Shown here piece after piece: positions 12,549 to 25,469 of a DNA stretch of 64,000 bases. Origin of the DNA: Limnanthes douglasii subsp. nivea (taxonomy: Eukaryota > Streptophyta > Magnoliopsida > Brassicales > Limnanthaceae). Made by a program: the position numbers and the translations under genes. The notes beneath the pieces were generated by a model. That model did no database searches. It was not told the origin of the DNA and worked only from the letters and a program-made list of their open reading frames with translations. Position 1 is the first letter of the stretch. Every line of letters starts with the position of its first letter. The stretch is taken from contig JAUPFV010000004.1 of assembly GCA_036936605.1 (NCBI GenBank), positions 89,864,334 through 89,928,333 of the forward strand, in the 5' to 3' direction.

Positions 12549-14071
12549 GTGACTGACCAAAGTCACAAATATTCAGAAATTGAGGATGATGAAGAAAACA
12601 AATCCCAAAAAACCAGTGATGCAACTACAACAAATTGTTCTAAAAATCCTAAAAATCAAGCAACTCATATCTTTGTTCCGGAAACAATGATAAAAACAGA
12701 ATTCTTTCGTCAGATCATACTCATCAAGTAAAAGATTGGATAAACATAGAAGATATACGACCAGTTAAATCTCCACAAGCAACCCATTATGATGAATATT
12801 TTATTTTAATAAGGAAAAATCCCATCTTTGATCAACACACACCATAACAAATGACCAATCTACAACAACAAAACAAATCCAAGTCTTATATTGATGTTGC
12901 AAAACCAAGATCAAGTAAGAAATATATTCTTCACGAGCCAGTGCAAACTACAAAAAAATAAGACTTCAAAGCTATTTAGTTCACATAAAAAGATAAGAAT
13001 CTACTTATATTTAATTCTAAATGCACGCTCATTGGAAATTTTTCTTTAGAAAGGCCACAAAGGAATGTATACATTCTTTTCTTGAAATTTTCCATTTCAA
13101 TAGTGAATTTAGTCTAGCACCATAAGCCAAAGGCATATACTAATAAAAATTGAACAATTATATGATATAAGAAACTCCAAAAGAGGAATGTCTTGCATAT
13201 ATGCCAGTATCATAAGACTATTAAAATATTCTCTTTGTTTCAATCCAAAATATGAAGCACCTATAACTCTTTATTAGGTTACATTCCTAAACATTCATGA
13301 ATTCATGTACAATCAAGACATTATCCAAATTATTTTTAAAACTATTGGAAGGTATTTAACTACCTGGATATTAATCAGAAATATGGCTAAATTCAATTGA
13401 TGTAATGCCTAGATAGAATTGGATGTCCAAACCTCTATGTAACAAGATTTGAATTGGTTTTTGTGACCAATATGGTTTCTGGTTAGACATTATATATGGT
13501 GATAAACCATCTTACTTCCTAGATTGTCATCATCTAAGAGACAATTGTGCCCAATATAAAAAACAATTAAAAATAAATACAACCCATACCTCAAAATCTA
13601 CTTTAATCTCATCTCAAATTAAAGCCAAGAAAAACCAGAAACCAACAAATAATATTGGAACTTGGGTTCCTCATTTAAAGTCCATAATAGTTATAGATAA
13701 AAAAAACATGATAATTCAGATCCTTCAATATTTTCTAACTCTCCTAGAAATAAATTAAAATAATGATAAACAATTTTTAATTGATTCCTAAAAGAATGAT
13801 ACTAAAGGTTTTATCAAATCTAAGCAAGAAAAGAACTCGGTTGTTGTGAGTTATGAAAGGGATAATAATCTATCATCTCTAAAGTATGATTCAATATCAA
13901 CAAAAATATTTAAATCTTGAAGTAATTGAACATATTCAAATAATAAAGCTTGGCAACCTTATTACCTCCAACAATGAATTAACTTGTAATGAACAAGAAT
14001 TAGATTCCCCTAAGTTCCCTCTTACTGGAAGCCTTCCTATATCACCAACCTTTGGAAAACCTGCCGAATAA
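12549..14071 (+). pseudogene. LINE-D ORF1 relic
   Basis: ORF1 of plant LINEs is an RNA-binding protein. The start is an acidic/Asn-rich stretch (EIEDDEENKSQ). Near 13510-13560 one frame reads FLDCHHLRDNCAQYKKQ, a partial zinc knuckle. The last part (13886-14071) is a Pro-containing tail. Only the zinc-knuckle piece and the position before the endonuclease point to ORF1. Confidence 0.45.
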
Positions 14072-14204
14072 TTAGAAATCAAAAAACATAACTGGGAAGA
14101 AAGTAAGGAATAACAAAATTAAACTTATAAAATGCTTTTTTTAATACTAAAACAATTCACTTTAAAGGGTCAGTTAGACCATTTACCTCAACCTCCAAAT
14201 GACC

Positions 14205-16730
14205 ATCAAAATATTAAATTGGAATGTTAGAGGTCTTAGGTAACAAATGCATTACAGGACTTAAATCAATCTCTAAATCAGAAAAAATTGACTCCATTGC
14301 ATCACAAGAACTTTTGATATTATTTGATAAAATTGATAAAAAAAAGTTTAAAGATCCTTGGCTTTCACTTTGTTATTGCCAACCTAAAAAATAAAATTTG
14401 GATCCTTTAGAAGGATTCATTTAAGGTGGATGTTATTACTAATCATGACCAGTTTATCCACCTTAAAGTTCAACGCTCTTTACAAAACAAAGATTTCATG
14501 GTAACTGTTGTGTATACTAAGTGAAGTTGAGATCAAAGGCTGGCATTATAGGATACTTTGAGAAAGCTAGATAACAACCAATTGAATGGATTGTTATTGT
14601 GACTTTATAACTTTTTGGAACAACTCTTATGTTCCTCCTTGTATATTAGAAGTATATATGGCTTCAATAACACAATTATAGACTACCATGTGGAGGATTC
14701 ATGCTACATAGGTTGCCCATATACCTGGACAAATAATTGGAAATAAAAAATATTGGATAAGATATTATATAATGTGTTAAAAATAGCTCATCACCCCTTT
14801 AATAATTTCACAACATAGAACTTTAACAATTGAATCTGTAATAGGTTTTAAAAATAGCTTACAGTATTAAAGTACTTAGGTATAACCATTCATTCAAGTA
14901 ACAAGGCTTGTCACTTTTATGAATTGGTTAATAAGATAAGAAACAAAATTTAGGAATGGGAGTACAAATCATTGTTATTTAGAGGTAGATTGATTTTAAT
15001 CCAATCAGTCATAATTGTCATCCCATCCTACCACACCCAATGGTGATTATTACCTAAGTAAGTTATTGACATGATTGAAAAACTGTTTAACAAATTTTTG
15101 TGGGGATCAATGGATACATCACATGCCATAATCTAGTCAAAATAGTCTACTTTATGCAAACATTATGAGGAAGGTGGCCTTAATATAAGATAGATTAAAG
15201 ATATGCAAAATGCATTCTCCTGCAAACTTTGATTAAACTTTATGAAGAATAAAAATATTTGATCAAAATTTATGCATTCATTATACTATCTTTCTACACA
15301 TCCTCCTCAGATGCAAATGAACACTAAAGTCTTAAGACATGGAAAATATTAACTAACATCAACGATATTGTTGAACCATTTATCGTTTGGAATTTAAGAA
15401 AATGGGAAATTTAATTTTGGCTTGATAAATGAATTATTAACTTATATTTTGATTATCTTATCAAATGACATTAACAATAATTGGTATTCTAAGGAGAAAC
15501 TTAGTAGTTACTTGCTTAATAGAAACTTGAATTTAAACAAGCTCAAATCAGCTATCCTACCCTCTCACATTGAGAGAATTAAAAAACTAACAATTTATGA
15601 AGACAAAGAAGACATAATAATTTGGTCAATATCCTCTAATGGAGATTTTAACAACAAAACTACATAGAATCAAATTAGGAACAAAAATGTATCTTCCAAT
15701 CTCTCTAAGAAAATTTGGAACAACACTCACTCCAAAGAGCTTTTTTTTTTCTTCTTTAGAGGATTCTTAAAGGTTGGATATTTGTAGACTCAAATATTCA
15801 AAAAACGAATTGATGGATCGTCTCTTAATGTTACTATTGTAATAACATTAAGAAACTTAATCACTTATTTTTATATTGCCATGTAACATGGGAGGTATGA
15901 AATTATCTACCTGCTCTTTTTGGTCTTATTTTATAAAGATATATGACCATTCATCATCTCATAAGATGTTGGTTATGGTCAACTCATAAGGACATTTATA
16001 TAAGGACTATAATCTCTTCAATAACTTGTTAGGTTATTTGGTATTTCAGAAATAAATCTAAATACCATGAAAAACTATCACTACCATAGCTAAACTAGAT
16101 ACAATCTACCTTATTATTTTTAGACGTGACAATGTCGATTTTCTTAAAAAAACATATTGGAAAGATGATCTAAAAATCATTGCTGACCTTGGTTGTTACT
16201 TTCACCTTAATTAACCAAACAAGGTTAGGACTCTCAAATGCAAACCTCCTTCTAAGAATAGATTTAAACTAAATTTACATGGATTTTATCTTTTTAAATG
16301 AGGAGGCTAGTGGAAGTGGTATTATTAGAAGTAATAATTAGGACATCATTGCAACATATGGTAGACTATATGGTAAACGATCATCCATTATTGTTGAATG
16401 TCGGGCTTTAATTGATGATCTTCTAATATGTAAACAAAAAGGAATATATCATTTAGATATTGAAACTAAATAAACAATCCTGGTTGTAATTCCATCAAAA
16501 GGAACTGTTTTATTGTTTTTTAACTCCTATAACTAGTTGTTGTAGGAAACGCGTTACATTTACTATAAACATCATCCATAATTTTAGGGAACAAAACCAA
16601 GTTGCCAATTGGCTAGCTAAATGAACACTCAAATGTAAGATGAAACAAGAATTTTTAAACCTTCAAGTCCATAATCCTCGCAGGACTATTACTTTACTTG
16701 AGAGCCTTGGTACTGGATACTTACGACCTT
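14205..16730 (+). pseudogene. LINE-D ORF2 relic (endonuclease, RT thumb, RNase H-like tail)
   Basis: IKILNWNVRGLR at 14209-14244 is the start of the APE-type endonuclease. CPYTWTNNW and LDKILYN near 14710-14780 are its end. RT motifs A to C are absent. The thumb begins near 14862 with KYLGITIHSSN, then FRGRLILIQSV and FNKFLWGS. A C-terminal stretch (15422-15667) reads IIWSISSNGDF, as in the pre-zinc region of plant LINEs. A possible RNase H-like remnant is near 16270-16640, ending SLGTGYLRPYG, comparable to DSLGLGNFRY in LINE-C. Many stops; no activity possible. Confidence 0.65.
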
Positions 16731-16750
16731 ATGGATGATCTTATTCATCT

Positions 16751-18012
16751 TTAAAGATATTGTGCACTGGTTGCTTTATATCACTACTTACTTCAAACAC
16801 ACGTCATTATTTATTGAATCAATATTAAATATAACTCTGAAACGAACTATTTCAAATTAAGCATGCGGTACTAACAATAATACAAAGCAAGTTCTTTACT
16901 TAAAATTTTATGCCTTAGTTTTCCTGTAATTATGCATGTACACTTTATTCATTCAAGAGCATCATCTGAACAATAAATCTTACAAACTTGGTAGATTATC
17001 TATAAATATTAATTATGAAGATTAAATGGAAATCTTAGAGAAACCGAGAAAGTTCCATACTAATTGTTATCTTTGTTGAAATCAAGTTGAAATAGTTGAT
17101 ACATATAAGTATAGATACAGAATTCTTATGCTCATAAACATCAAAGTAACTTCTTCTTACCGGGATCACCCAAACTCTTACAAGATTAACCCTTGCTTAT
17201 TCCAAGAAGATTTTTATATTGCTACTCAAATTAAAGATGAATTTTCTTCATGTTGGTAGGTCTTTGTAGATTTATTAGCAAAGGTTTCATCCTTAGTTCA
17301 AAATCTCAGAAGAAGCTTATGGCGTCTATATGTTGGAAGTAAGAAGTAAAGTCGACCAAATTTCCAGCTAAAATTTTTGCTAAAACTAATGTCCGCGCTC
17401 TAATTTTGACTAAAAATATTTGGTGTTCTCCAAATTCAAAGGGTATGAACCTAGTTGTAAATGCCGATTATATTATGGACCTCCTTGTAAAATACCCAAC
17501 TTTAGTAAAGTATTCTAATTCTTGCTAAATATATATATTATAAGATTAAGTTTTGTTAAAAAAAATACATCTAATGATTTCATTTATATTATTACTATTC
17601 TTATCATATCAAATAAGCATAGTTTAAAAACAACTTATTTTTTATTATTTTAAAATTTTAAAAATAATTCTAAAAAATAGAAATTTTATTGTTTGTCTTT
17701 TTGTATACTAAGAACGGAAATATAATTGCAAAGTTTTAATTTGTCCAATTCAATTATTCGGATGAAAAAATTATATTATAGATGGGTAACACGACTATTT
17801 ACACTATGGCATAATGAACAAGAATATATTAATATATTTTATCTCTCTCTTTTTCTACATTTTTCATATTATACTTCTAATAAATTTGATGAGCTAATAT
17901 GTCATAAAAGATTAGTGAAATAATATGTTACATGGAATTATATTATTATTTTATCTTGCATTTCATTTATTTGCACATTCAGATCCTGTTAATCGAATTT
18001 ACTTTCACCAAA
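16751..18012. other. AT-rich sequence; right part is probably the T4 5' LTR
   Basis: No gene is recognised. Because a primer-binding site starts at 18013, the bases just before it (ending ...TTTCACCA at 18010) should be the end of an LTR. I cannot fix where the LTR starts, as no second copy is visible. Confidence 0.45.
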
Positions 18013-18032
18013 TTGGTGTCGTCTGTAAAAAC
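18013..18032 (+). promoter_or_regulatory. T4 primer-binding site
   Basis: TTGGTGTCGTCTGTAAAAAC matches the E1 site TTGGCACCGTCTGTGGGAAC at 14 of 20 positions. The six differences are all transitions (C/T or G/A), as expected from cytosine deamination on either strand. It marks the start of the T4 internal region. Confidence 0.6.
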
Positions 18033-19705
18033 TAATTTGTTATCTTGAATATTTTTTAAAAAAAAATTAAAACAAATGGTACATACAAGTGACTGATGGG
18101 AAATTAGAAAAAAAAGTATTGATCTGATCGTGGGTGGATAAAGACACATGATTGGATTAGAGATTTCATGCGTTCAACCATCAGCTCTGATAACTCCTAC
18201 CATGGACTTTCAGGAGGTGTCATAGAACCTTCATGAAGATAATGTTAATAATTTAAAACTTGTACATGTTATGCTTTTCACTCATACTCTGCATGAAACC
18301 CATTTTTCAAAGTTCATTCGAACAACGATCAGTAGACATCATAGACATTCAGTCGAACAACAATCAAGTTCCCCCATTTTTAAAAGTTTAGTCGAGCCTC
18401 CAGTAGGCTTTCACTAAGATCCAACCAGTTTATCACCAAGGATTTTAATATTTTACGGTGCATCTGAATGTCTAGTAATCTTCGTCGAGGATCCAATCTG
18501 GAAATAAGCATGCTTTGGCACCACCGTTAGGAACACAACAAATTTAGTATCTTATTACTCCACCCTTGCATCAACCTTAACATAATTATTTATCATTGTA
18601 CCTGAACATAAATCAAAGATACACAGAATCCTTAGTTGTCATAGAAATGAGCCAATATAACAGGTCAACTCAATCTAAGAGGGTTCAACCGAACTAACTA
18701 GGAGACAACCGTGTAGGTTTACGAAACACATACTATGAGTAATGTCTCACAACTATCTAATAGCATCCACAAACAAAAGTGGTGCAACACTTTTGGACGA
18801 CTAATGACAAGGACCATGACATTAACAGGCTTATCTGTTCCTCCGAAGAATAAACAATAGTCAAGTTGGTGCTATTTTGGATGATAGTGAGTGTTTGGAG
18901 GATGATGAATACCTTTTGGCTTCCCATAGCATTTATGGATATCTGTCATCACACTTTCTCCACCATAAGATGTAAAAATATAGTGATAAGGTAGATTGAG
19001 AGCACCACATCGAGAAGTAGAAGACCAAGCTAATGTGACATAGAGCCGACAATATAATAAAATACATTTCTTTTTCGGTAACATTTTTTGGCAACGTGGT
19101 GACATGGTTTAACAAATTTCCTCAGTGATGTATAAAAAATATATAAGATAATGTGAATAATATTTAGAAATCATTTCATTGGTTTTAAGACGATCAAAGG
19201 TACGCAACGGTCAAAGGCGACCCCTTATAAATGCACCGAGAGATGCATATATACAAAAAGAAAACTGCAAGACTGTCATGACTTGGTAGCGCCCGTAACA
19301 TATAGACTCTCACAGCCTTCACAACATATAGACATGGAGTGAAAATCAAGTGTATAAGCTTACCACCGGGGCAATTATTAGAAATCGACATGTGTCATAA
19401 TATCATATGTTATTTAGAAACGTGCTTGTATATTTATTATAAAATATAAATCGTATTTAAGGCATATTTAACACGTTCAGCATAGTAACTATTGGGAAAT
19501 AAATACAAAAGGAGTAATGGGCATGAAATATAAATAATGGTGAATTCCTTAATGTAAATAGATTTGATTCTTAAATATAAAAAAATCATAAGACTAATTG
19601 TTTATTTTCTCTTCCATCTATTTATCATTATCTTAGCATTATACTTGAGAAGGATTTTTCCTTATCAACTTTGGAAATGTTTGTGGGAAAGGTTTTTTAT
19701 TCTCT

Positions 19706-20074
19706 TTGAAAGAAGTCAAGTTTAAATATACCAATGGTAATGACCAAGTCGGGACTCGAAAGAAAAAACCTCATCCGTTGGTTAGCCCGCAGGTCGGAGT
19801 AGTTTCTCTAGTCAATCAAGCCATATTGGGTCGAGATCAACTCCCAGGTTTTCCATCTACCGTAGTCGAGCAAGAGTATATGGCTCAGGTCGTCGAAGCG
19901 ACGAACAACGACCAATCGATTGAGGAAGCATTAGGAGTGCAATACGAAGGATTACATGCTAAGGGTGGCTCGATTAGCACGATGACTCAAATGAACATTG
20001 ATATCGCGCTAGTACACGGAGAAAACCCTTATAAAAACGTATGTCAGCTACTATGTCTAACGTATAACTCTTAG
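19706..20074 (+). pseudogene. T4 gag/pre-protease open segment
   Basis: An open stretch of about 120 codons with Lys/Pro-rich start (RKKKPHPLV) and acidic, Gln-rich rest. I do not recognise a domain. It lies between the primer-binding site and the protease relic, so it is probably part of gag or the gag-protease linker. The base composition is less AT-rich than its flanks. Confidence 0.4.
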
Positions 20075-20339
20075 AAATAAAAATCGATGAGCTAAAACAA
20101 GAACAACTCAAGGAAATTCAAGGCTAGTTATCTTCAAGGCTAACGTTATCTTCATGGCTAGATGGTGGTAGCTCGACTAACGTTATCTTCAAGGCTAGTT
20201 GAAAATTAAAGAAGTATCACCATACAAACCAACTGACAGGTAGCTGATTAGGTACGAGGGTAAATCACCTACTGTGTGAGCAAAGTGGAACTTCTAGTAA
20301 CTGTGGGATATGGAAGCATTGATAAGGTCGTGAGAAAAT

Positions 20340-21660
20340 TTTGTATGATAGTCGATGCCCCCAATTCGTACCACACCATTATATGAAGGCATTTTGATTC
20401 ACAAAAATGAGGCAACATCATGCTCATTCCAAAAATTTCTAAAATACTTGATTGAAAACTTGGTCGGGTTCGTCAAACGTAGCCAGAGAGGTGCTAAATT
20501 TTTTTACACAATCTTCATAGATCATAAGAGAATGACCTAGTAAAAATCAACTAGCACAAATGAGGTTCGTCGACGAGATGAATATGTTCAATTAGGCATT
20601 GAGGTTGACGACCCAAGGGAGGAGAATCTATGTAATGACCCATCGGACGGTATTATGGACAAGAGACTAGTAGATGGGCAGGTGCTTAGGATTGGAAACC
20701 AACTCAATCAAGATTTCAAATTAAATTGGTGGTACTATTGCGACAATACTTGGATATTTTCCCATGAAGCATTAACAATGTCTCTCGGTTGAGTCTAAGT
20801 GTCATATACCATAAGCTTTCTATCGATAAAGGAATGAGACTGGTTTTTCAAAAACATCTAGTTTTTTCATTTGAAAAGTTTGAATCCATCATTAAATAGG
20901 TTGAGAAGTTACTCAAACTCATCACATTCGAGAGGCCAAATATCTCACATGGGTCGCCAAGTCTGTCCTCGTAAAAAATAAGAACGAGTAGTGGCGGATG
21001 TACGTCAACTTCACCGATCTTAACCAAACATGCCCAAATGATATATTTCCCCTACCTTTCGGGAAACGAATTACTATATTTCATGGATGCTTATTCGGTA
21101 TAGAGCCATATTCGAATGCACCCATGCGACAAGGAACACACCACATTCCAAACAGAATGGGGTTTGGACTACTATAAAGTTATGCCATTTGGTTTGAAAA
21201 AATAGGTTCAAGCTACCAATGACTTGCCAACCAGATATTTAAAAAACCCTGAGGCAAAACTTGGAAGCATACATAGACGACATGATCGTCAAGATACCAC
21301 CATATCACAATCCTCTCTGCATATTTGAGATCTTATAAAAATACGATATCAAGCTAAAGCCCTTGAAATGCTCATTTGGAGTTCACAATGGCAAATTCTT
21401 GGGTTATATTGTTAATAAAAATAGCATAAAGAGTGACCCCAATTAACTCAAGGCACTACTATCCATGGAGCCATCATGAAATATCAGGGAGGTTCAGAGG
21501 TTGGCAGGTTGGTTAGCAGATTTGTCACGATTTATCTTCAAGGCTTCGAACAATAGCCATCATTTCTTTGAAGTCCTTAAAGAGGCTAATAATATAGCTA
21601 GACGAAGATGTGTGACTATGCATTTGGGCACTGAAATAATATTTGACTTATTCTAAAATA
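20340..21660 (+). pseudogene. T4 protease end and reverse transcriptase (broken)
   Basis: The end of the protease is seen at 20346-20540: VDAPNSYHTII, then in another frame FLKYLIENLVGFVKRSQRGA. The linker (VDDPREENL near 20606; LRIGNQLNQDFKLN near 20685) and the RT follow: MYVNFTDLNQTCPNDIFPLP (20998), an FMDAYS-like stretch, CDKEHTTFQTEWGLDYYKVM, the catalytic box EAYIDDMIVK near 21266, then KCSFGVHNGKFLGYIV and REVQRLAGWLADLSRF. Stops and frame changes separate these. The catalytic YIDDM is kept, but the protein is broken. Confidence 0.8.
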
Positions 21661-21889
21661 TTTCTGCTCTAGTACGATGTGAACCATTTTATTTATATTT
21701 ATTTGTCTTCAATTTTTCTTTTAGCGATTTCGTAGTTTAAGAATCTTAGAGGGTCCAAAAACCAATTTAATATGTTAGTAAAAGCCTGGCCAATATTGAG
21801 ACAAGATATTTGAATATAAAAGTTGGTATTAGGGTTAGTGGTGGCGACTATATCTTTCACCCTCAAAGTTGTATTACAAAAATCTGTTA

Positions 21890-22500
21890 TCTCAGGAAGG
21901 TTCACGAGATGGTCAATCGAGTTAGAGAGTACAAGATGGTGTACGAGCCTCACAAAAAAATAAAAGGCCAAGTTGTCGCTGATTTTATCAACAAATTTGT
22001 AAGAGATAGACTCCGCAATAAAAAGACTTAATAACCCAATAATGAACTACCGATGGAATGGATAATCAAATTTGATGGAGCTTCAATCCTTACTAGAAGA
22101 TGTGTCGATATTATTTTAAGGGTGTCATTCGGGGAAAAGATTAGGCAGTCAATCAAATTCTGCTTTAATGTCACTAGTTATGTGGCCGAGTACGAGGTCG
22201 TATTAGGAGGTATAAATTTGGCTCGTATTTGTGGATGAAATATTATCCGGGTATGGTCGGATTCCTAGTTAGTGATAAGTTAGAAAAATGTTATGTACAA
22301 GACAAAATAAGATAGTATGAAGGGATACGTAGGAGCACTTCAAGCAGTGGAACAGAAATTTGAACGCGTCAAGTACGAGCAAGTACTTCGCCTCGATAAC
22401 TTAATCGCGGACTTGTTAGTAAAAGCAGCACCTGCTAGTGATCACTCATTATCATTTTAGAAAAATGACTGACTATAAACAATAACACAACAATGGCTGA
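21890..22500 (+). pseudogene. T4 RNase H domain (broken)
   Basis: VVADFINKF near 21973 leads into MEWIIKFDGAS at 22053, with the first Asp, and VAEYEVVLGG, with the Glu. After a stop at 22236 the frame goes on towards a VWSDS-like third Asp near 22255. The later part, with LDNLIADLLVKAA near 22392, matches the end of the domain. Stops break it at several points. Confidence 0.7.
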
Positions 22501-23340
22501 GGCCATGACTTCAGACATTGGACATGAATACTTATTATATTACGAGACCAGATCCTCCATGAGGGGAAAGCTGAGCTCCAATTTTTTTGCATACGGGCGG
22601 TCAAATATGTAGTGCTTGACGACGTCATCTATAGAAAAAGTGTTACACGATCCATGTTGTATTGTCTATAAAAAGACGAAGCTCTTCTTATCCTTGAAGA
22701 CCTACATAAATGAATCATTTGAGCACATAGCGGACACCATAGCTTGATATAAAATTTCTCTTTGGCATTTTTTTATTGCTCCAAGTTAGCACCCGATATT
22801 GAAGCAGTCATCTAAAATTATCACGCGTGTAAGAAATGCACCAATACGAGCCACTGGACATGGGAGCCAATGAGCATCACCACGGTGTATTTTCCTTTTG
22901 ATAAGTTAGGGATCAACCTGATAGGAACTTTACCCATGGTCAGTTGCAAGTGATAATACTTGGTGGCAGTTATCAACTATTTTACAAATTGGGTGGAGAC
23001 AAAAGCACTATACAAATAAGGGCTCACGATATTTATAATTTTCTACAAAGTCAACTTGTCTCTGGATTTGGGATCACGCATATCTTGATGACATACAATG
23101 GGCCACAATTGCAAAATGAGGTAATGACAGCTTTCTGTAAAATTTACGTGGTAGAACAAGATTTTTCAACTCCATATGACCCTCAAGCAAACAACCAGGT
23201 AAATGTGACAAATTGAGTCATCCTTGACGGAATAATGAAAAAGATTATAAGTGCTAAGGGAAAATGGTTTGACAAGTGCAAGTTTTGCTTTTTCTAAGGA
23301 GTCTACGGTTCCGACATTTGTGTCGCGCCGGTAAAAAAAT
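22501..23340 (+). pseudogene. T4 integrase (broken, catalytic residues lost)
   Basis: A Cys-containing zinc-site remnant lies near 22820-22850 (YHACKKCTNT-like). The core begins FDKLGINLIGTLPM near 22901, where the first catalytic Asp of the usual GIDLVGPLP is Asn. The end of the core reads PYDPQANNQVNVTN, where the catalytic Glu of QVEVTN is also Asn. The Asp-to-Asn change is G-to-A type. The frame stops at 23216 and the element cannot be traced beyond KGKWFDK near 23260. Confidence 0.7.
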
Positions 23341-24410
23341 GATCCTTTCATTGCTATCATCTTTAAAACATTATCGTTCCAACTGTCGCTGCGATCATTA
23401 TTTCATCTCTGAAAACATTATCATCAACTTACATGCTGCATACTTAATCTAAAACCAACAACAAAACAACATGATCATCAACCAGTCTCGCTTGTGATGA
23501 ACACCATATTGTTACTAGTTCTATTTAGTCCGATTTCCTTTTATGTATTTTGGTGCTATTAAACTTTATATTTTGTTGCACTTTGTTTGTATATGATTAT
23601 TGGTAACTTTTGTAAATGAGAAGAAGAAAACCGACTTCTTAAAATAAACAACTAATTTAATTAAGTAAACTTTTCACTAGAAATGGTTTGGTATTAAAAT
23701 ACAAAATTTAGATTTTTGAATTTTATTAGATCCGTCATAAAAGTAGATAGCAAATTATGTATAAAAAAGACAAGATGTTTAATTTTATAAAATTATTTAA
23801 CCTGATCCATACACATACAGTATTCGTTCGTTTGGAAACGGAACGAGCAAAAGAAAAACTGTAGCCCGATTCTAAGTTGTTCCGTCCAAATCGAACTAAG
23901 CACTACTCAAATAATGATAGACCCATAGTATAGCTTTTTCTCGAAAGAAAAGCTTATCCTCCTAAAAGTAATAACGTGTCGTTGCACAAACTCAAAAGGC
24001 AGACATAAATTTGGCGTCATTGAGTAAGTACGGCCGGTAGGGGCCATCATTGACGAAATTACTGCCGCTCTGTGTGCCGACTCCCACACGTGAATCATTT
24101 CCCTTAAAAATTACGAGTACTCAAAGAAACTGTTCCCAGTTACAGTATATGTGTAGGATGTTTTTATATGGGTTAAAATATATTTATTATTTTAATTAAT
24201 CTTACAAAATTGTTTGTTAAGCTATCAGTTATATTATTATATGGAAATGTATGGTTAATTTACATATTTTGATATAAAAAAATAAATTTAAATTATAAAA
24301 ATACTATTTTTGACAGATGGAAAAATAATCACTATATATATATTAAACTGAATAAAACTTTATGTAATGATAATTTAATCGATTTTTTAAAAAAAATTCA
24401 ATATATATTA
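23341..24410. other. Non-coding sequence without recognisable gene
   Basis: Short open frames only; nothing recognised. The stretch around 23880-24110 is less AT-rich than its surroundings and could be an unrecognised element piece. Confidence 0.5.
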
Positions 24411-24603
24411 CTCCCTCCGTCTTTTATTACATGTTTTAGGAAAAAATATTTGTCCCAAATTAGTTGTTGTTTTCAAGTTTGGAGGTAATATTAACATATA
24501 AATTATTTACTCTAATCTTGTTCTCCATCTCATATCGATTGAGAATGTTATTTATGGCAACTAGAGTTACTTTTTACGGTTTCAAAGCTAACATTGTTTA
24601 ATT
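24411..24603. mobile_element. Stowaway-like MITE end
   Basis: CTCCCTCCGT at 24411, preceded by TTA, is the standard terminal sequence of plant Stowaway (Tc1/mariner-type) MITEs, which insert at TA. The following bases fit such an element, but the inverted right end is not visible. LINE-A is inserted just to the right (24611) and may have split it, or the MITE is truncated. Confidence 0.45.
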
Positions 24604-24719
24604 AATGTGCATTTCCTTATCTCATTGATTCTTCGCAATCAACTTTTGTTGAGGGAAGGAACATATCTGATAACATCCTTCTCTCCCAATAACTGTTGAA
24701 GGGCTATCAAGGTAAGGGT

Positions 24720-25469
24720 AAGGGAAAAAAGGTTGCCCTCAAAATTGATATCATGAAAGCCTTTGATAATGTCCGATGACACCTCATTCTGGACATTATT
24801 GTCGCAATGCATTTCCCGGAAAAAATGATCACCTGGATTGTAAAATGTATCTCCTCTCCCTCTTACTCTATTATAATAAATGGAGACCTTCATGGTAAGT
24901 TCAAAGGCAAAAGAGGTCTCAGACAAGGTGATTCTCTTTCCCCTCTCCTCTTCGTACTTGTTATGCAAGTACTTTCTGGCATCCTCAAAGAGAAAAGTCT
25001 TGATGAGAATTTCCGATTCCATTGGAAATGCCACAAACAGAAAATTATCAACCTCTGCTTTGCAGATGATCTGATGATTTTCTACCATGGGGACATACTC
25101 TCTCTCAATCTCATCAAAACTGCTCTGGATGATTTCTACTCTATCTCTGGTCTTAAGGTCAACCCACTGAAAATTCATATTTTTTTCTCTGTAATTGATC
25201 ATCATCTTAGAATGAATCTTATGCCAATTCTGAACTTCCCTGAAGGCTCCCTTCCAGTGAAATACTTGGGCGTCCCTCTTCTCACTGGTAGGCTTACTCA
25301 CTCGGAGTGTCGCCCTCTTCTGCATAGAATAACCTCCTGTATTGAGGCTTGGACCTCCAAGCATCTCTCTTATGATGGAAGGATACAGTTAATCAAATCG
25401 GTCCTTTTTGCTGGACAGGTTTATTGGTCTTCAATTTTCATATTCCCTTCTAAAATTACAAAGAGCTAA
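24720..25469 (+). pseudogene. LINE-A reverse transcriptase segment
   Basis: In one frame, IDIMKAFDNVR supplies RT motif A. A TGA at 24777-24779 follows where other plant LINEs have Trp. The frame then runs open from 24807: INGDLHGKFKGKRGLRQGD (motif B, 24873 on), LCFADDLMIFYHGD with the FADD catalytic pair (near 25060), SGLKVNPLK, KYLGVPLLTGRL and LSYDGRIQLIKSVL (thumb). It ends at 25469 through a frameshift, with the homologous sequence resuming in another frame. The same TGA is in LINE-B. Confidence 0.85.

Larger units (their letters stand above)
12541..16750 (+). mobile_element. LINE-D: decayed L1-type LINE with internal deletion
   Basis: ORF1-like, endonuclease, RT-thumb, C-terminal and RNase H-like segments follow each other on the plus strand in LINE order. 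The RT fingers and palm are missing between about 14790 and 14850, so a deletion has joined the endonuclease end to the RT thumb. Stops are frequent. The 3' end near 16750 is placed by loss of similarity to the C-terminal region of LINE-C. No target-site duplication was found. Confidence 0.65.
18013..23340 (+). mobile_element. T4: decayed Tat-type Ty3/gypsy element, plus strand
   Basis: A primer-binding site is followed by poorly preserved gag, then protease, RT, RNase H and integrase in Ty3/gypsy order, all plus strand with frequent stops. It ends in the integrase near 23330, so the 3' part, including any antisense gene and 3' LTR, is missing or not recognisable. Confidence 0.7.

Noticed and set aside
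24639..25364. 241-codon open frame on the minus strand
   Set aside because: It lies exactly opposite the LINE-A RT, has no recognisable domain, and its openness follows from the codon use of the plus-strand gene.
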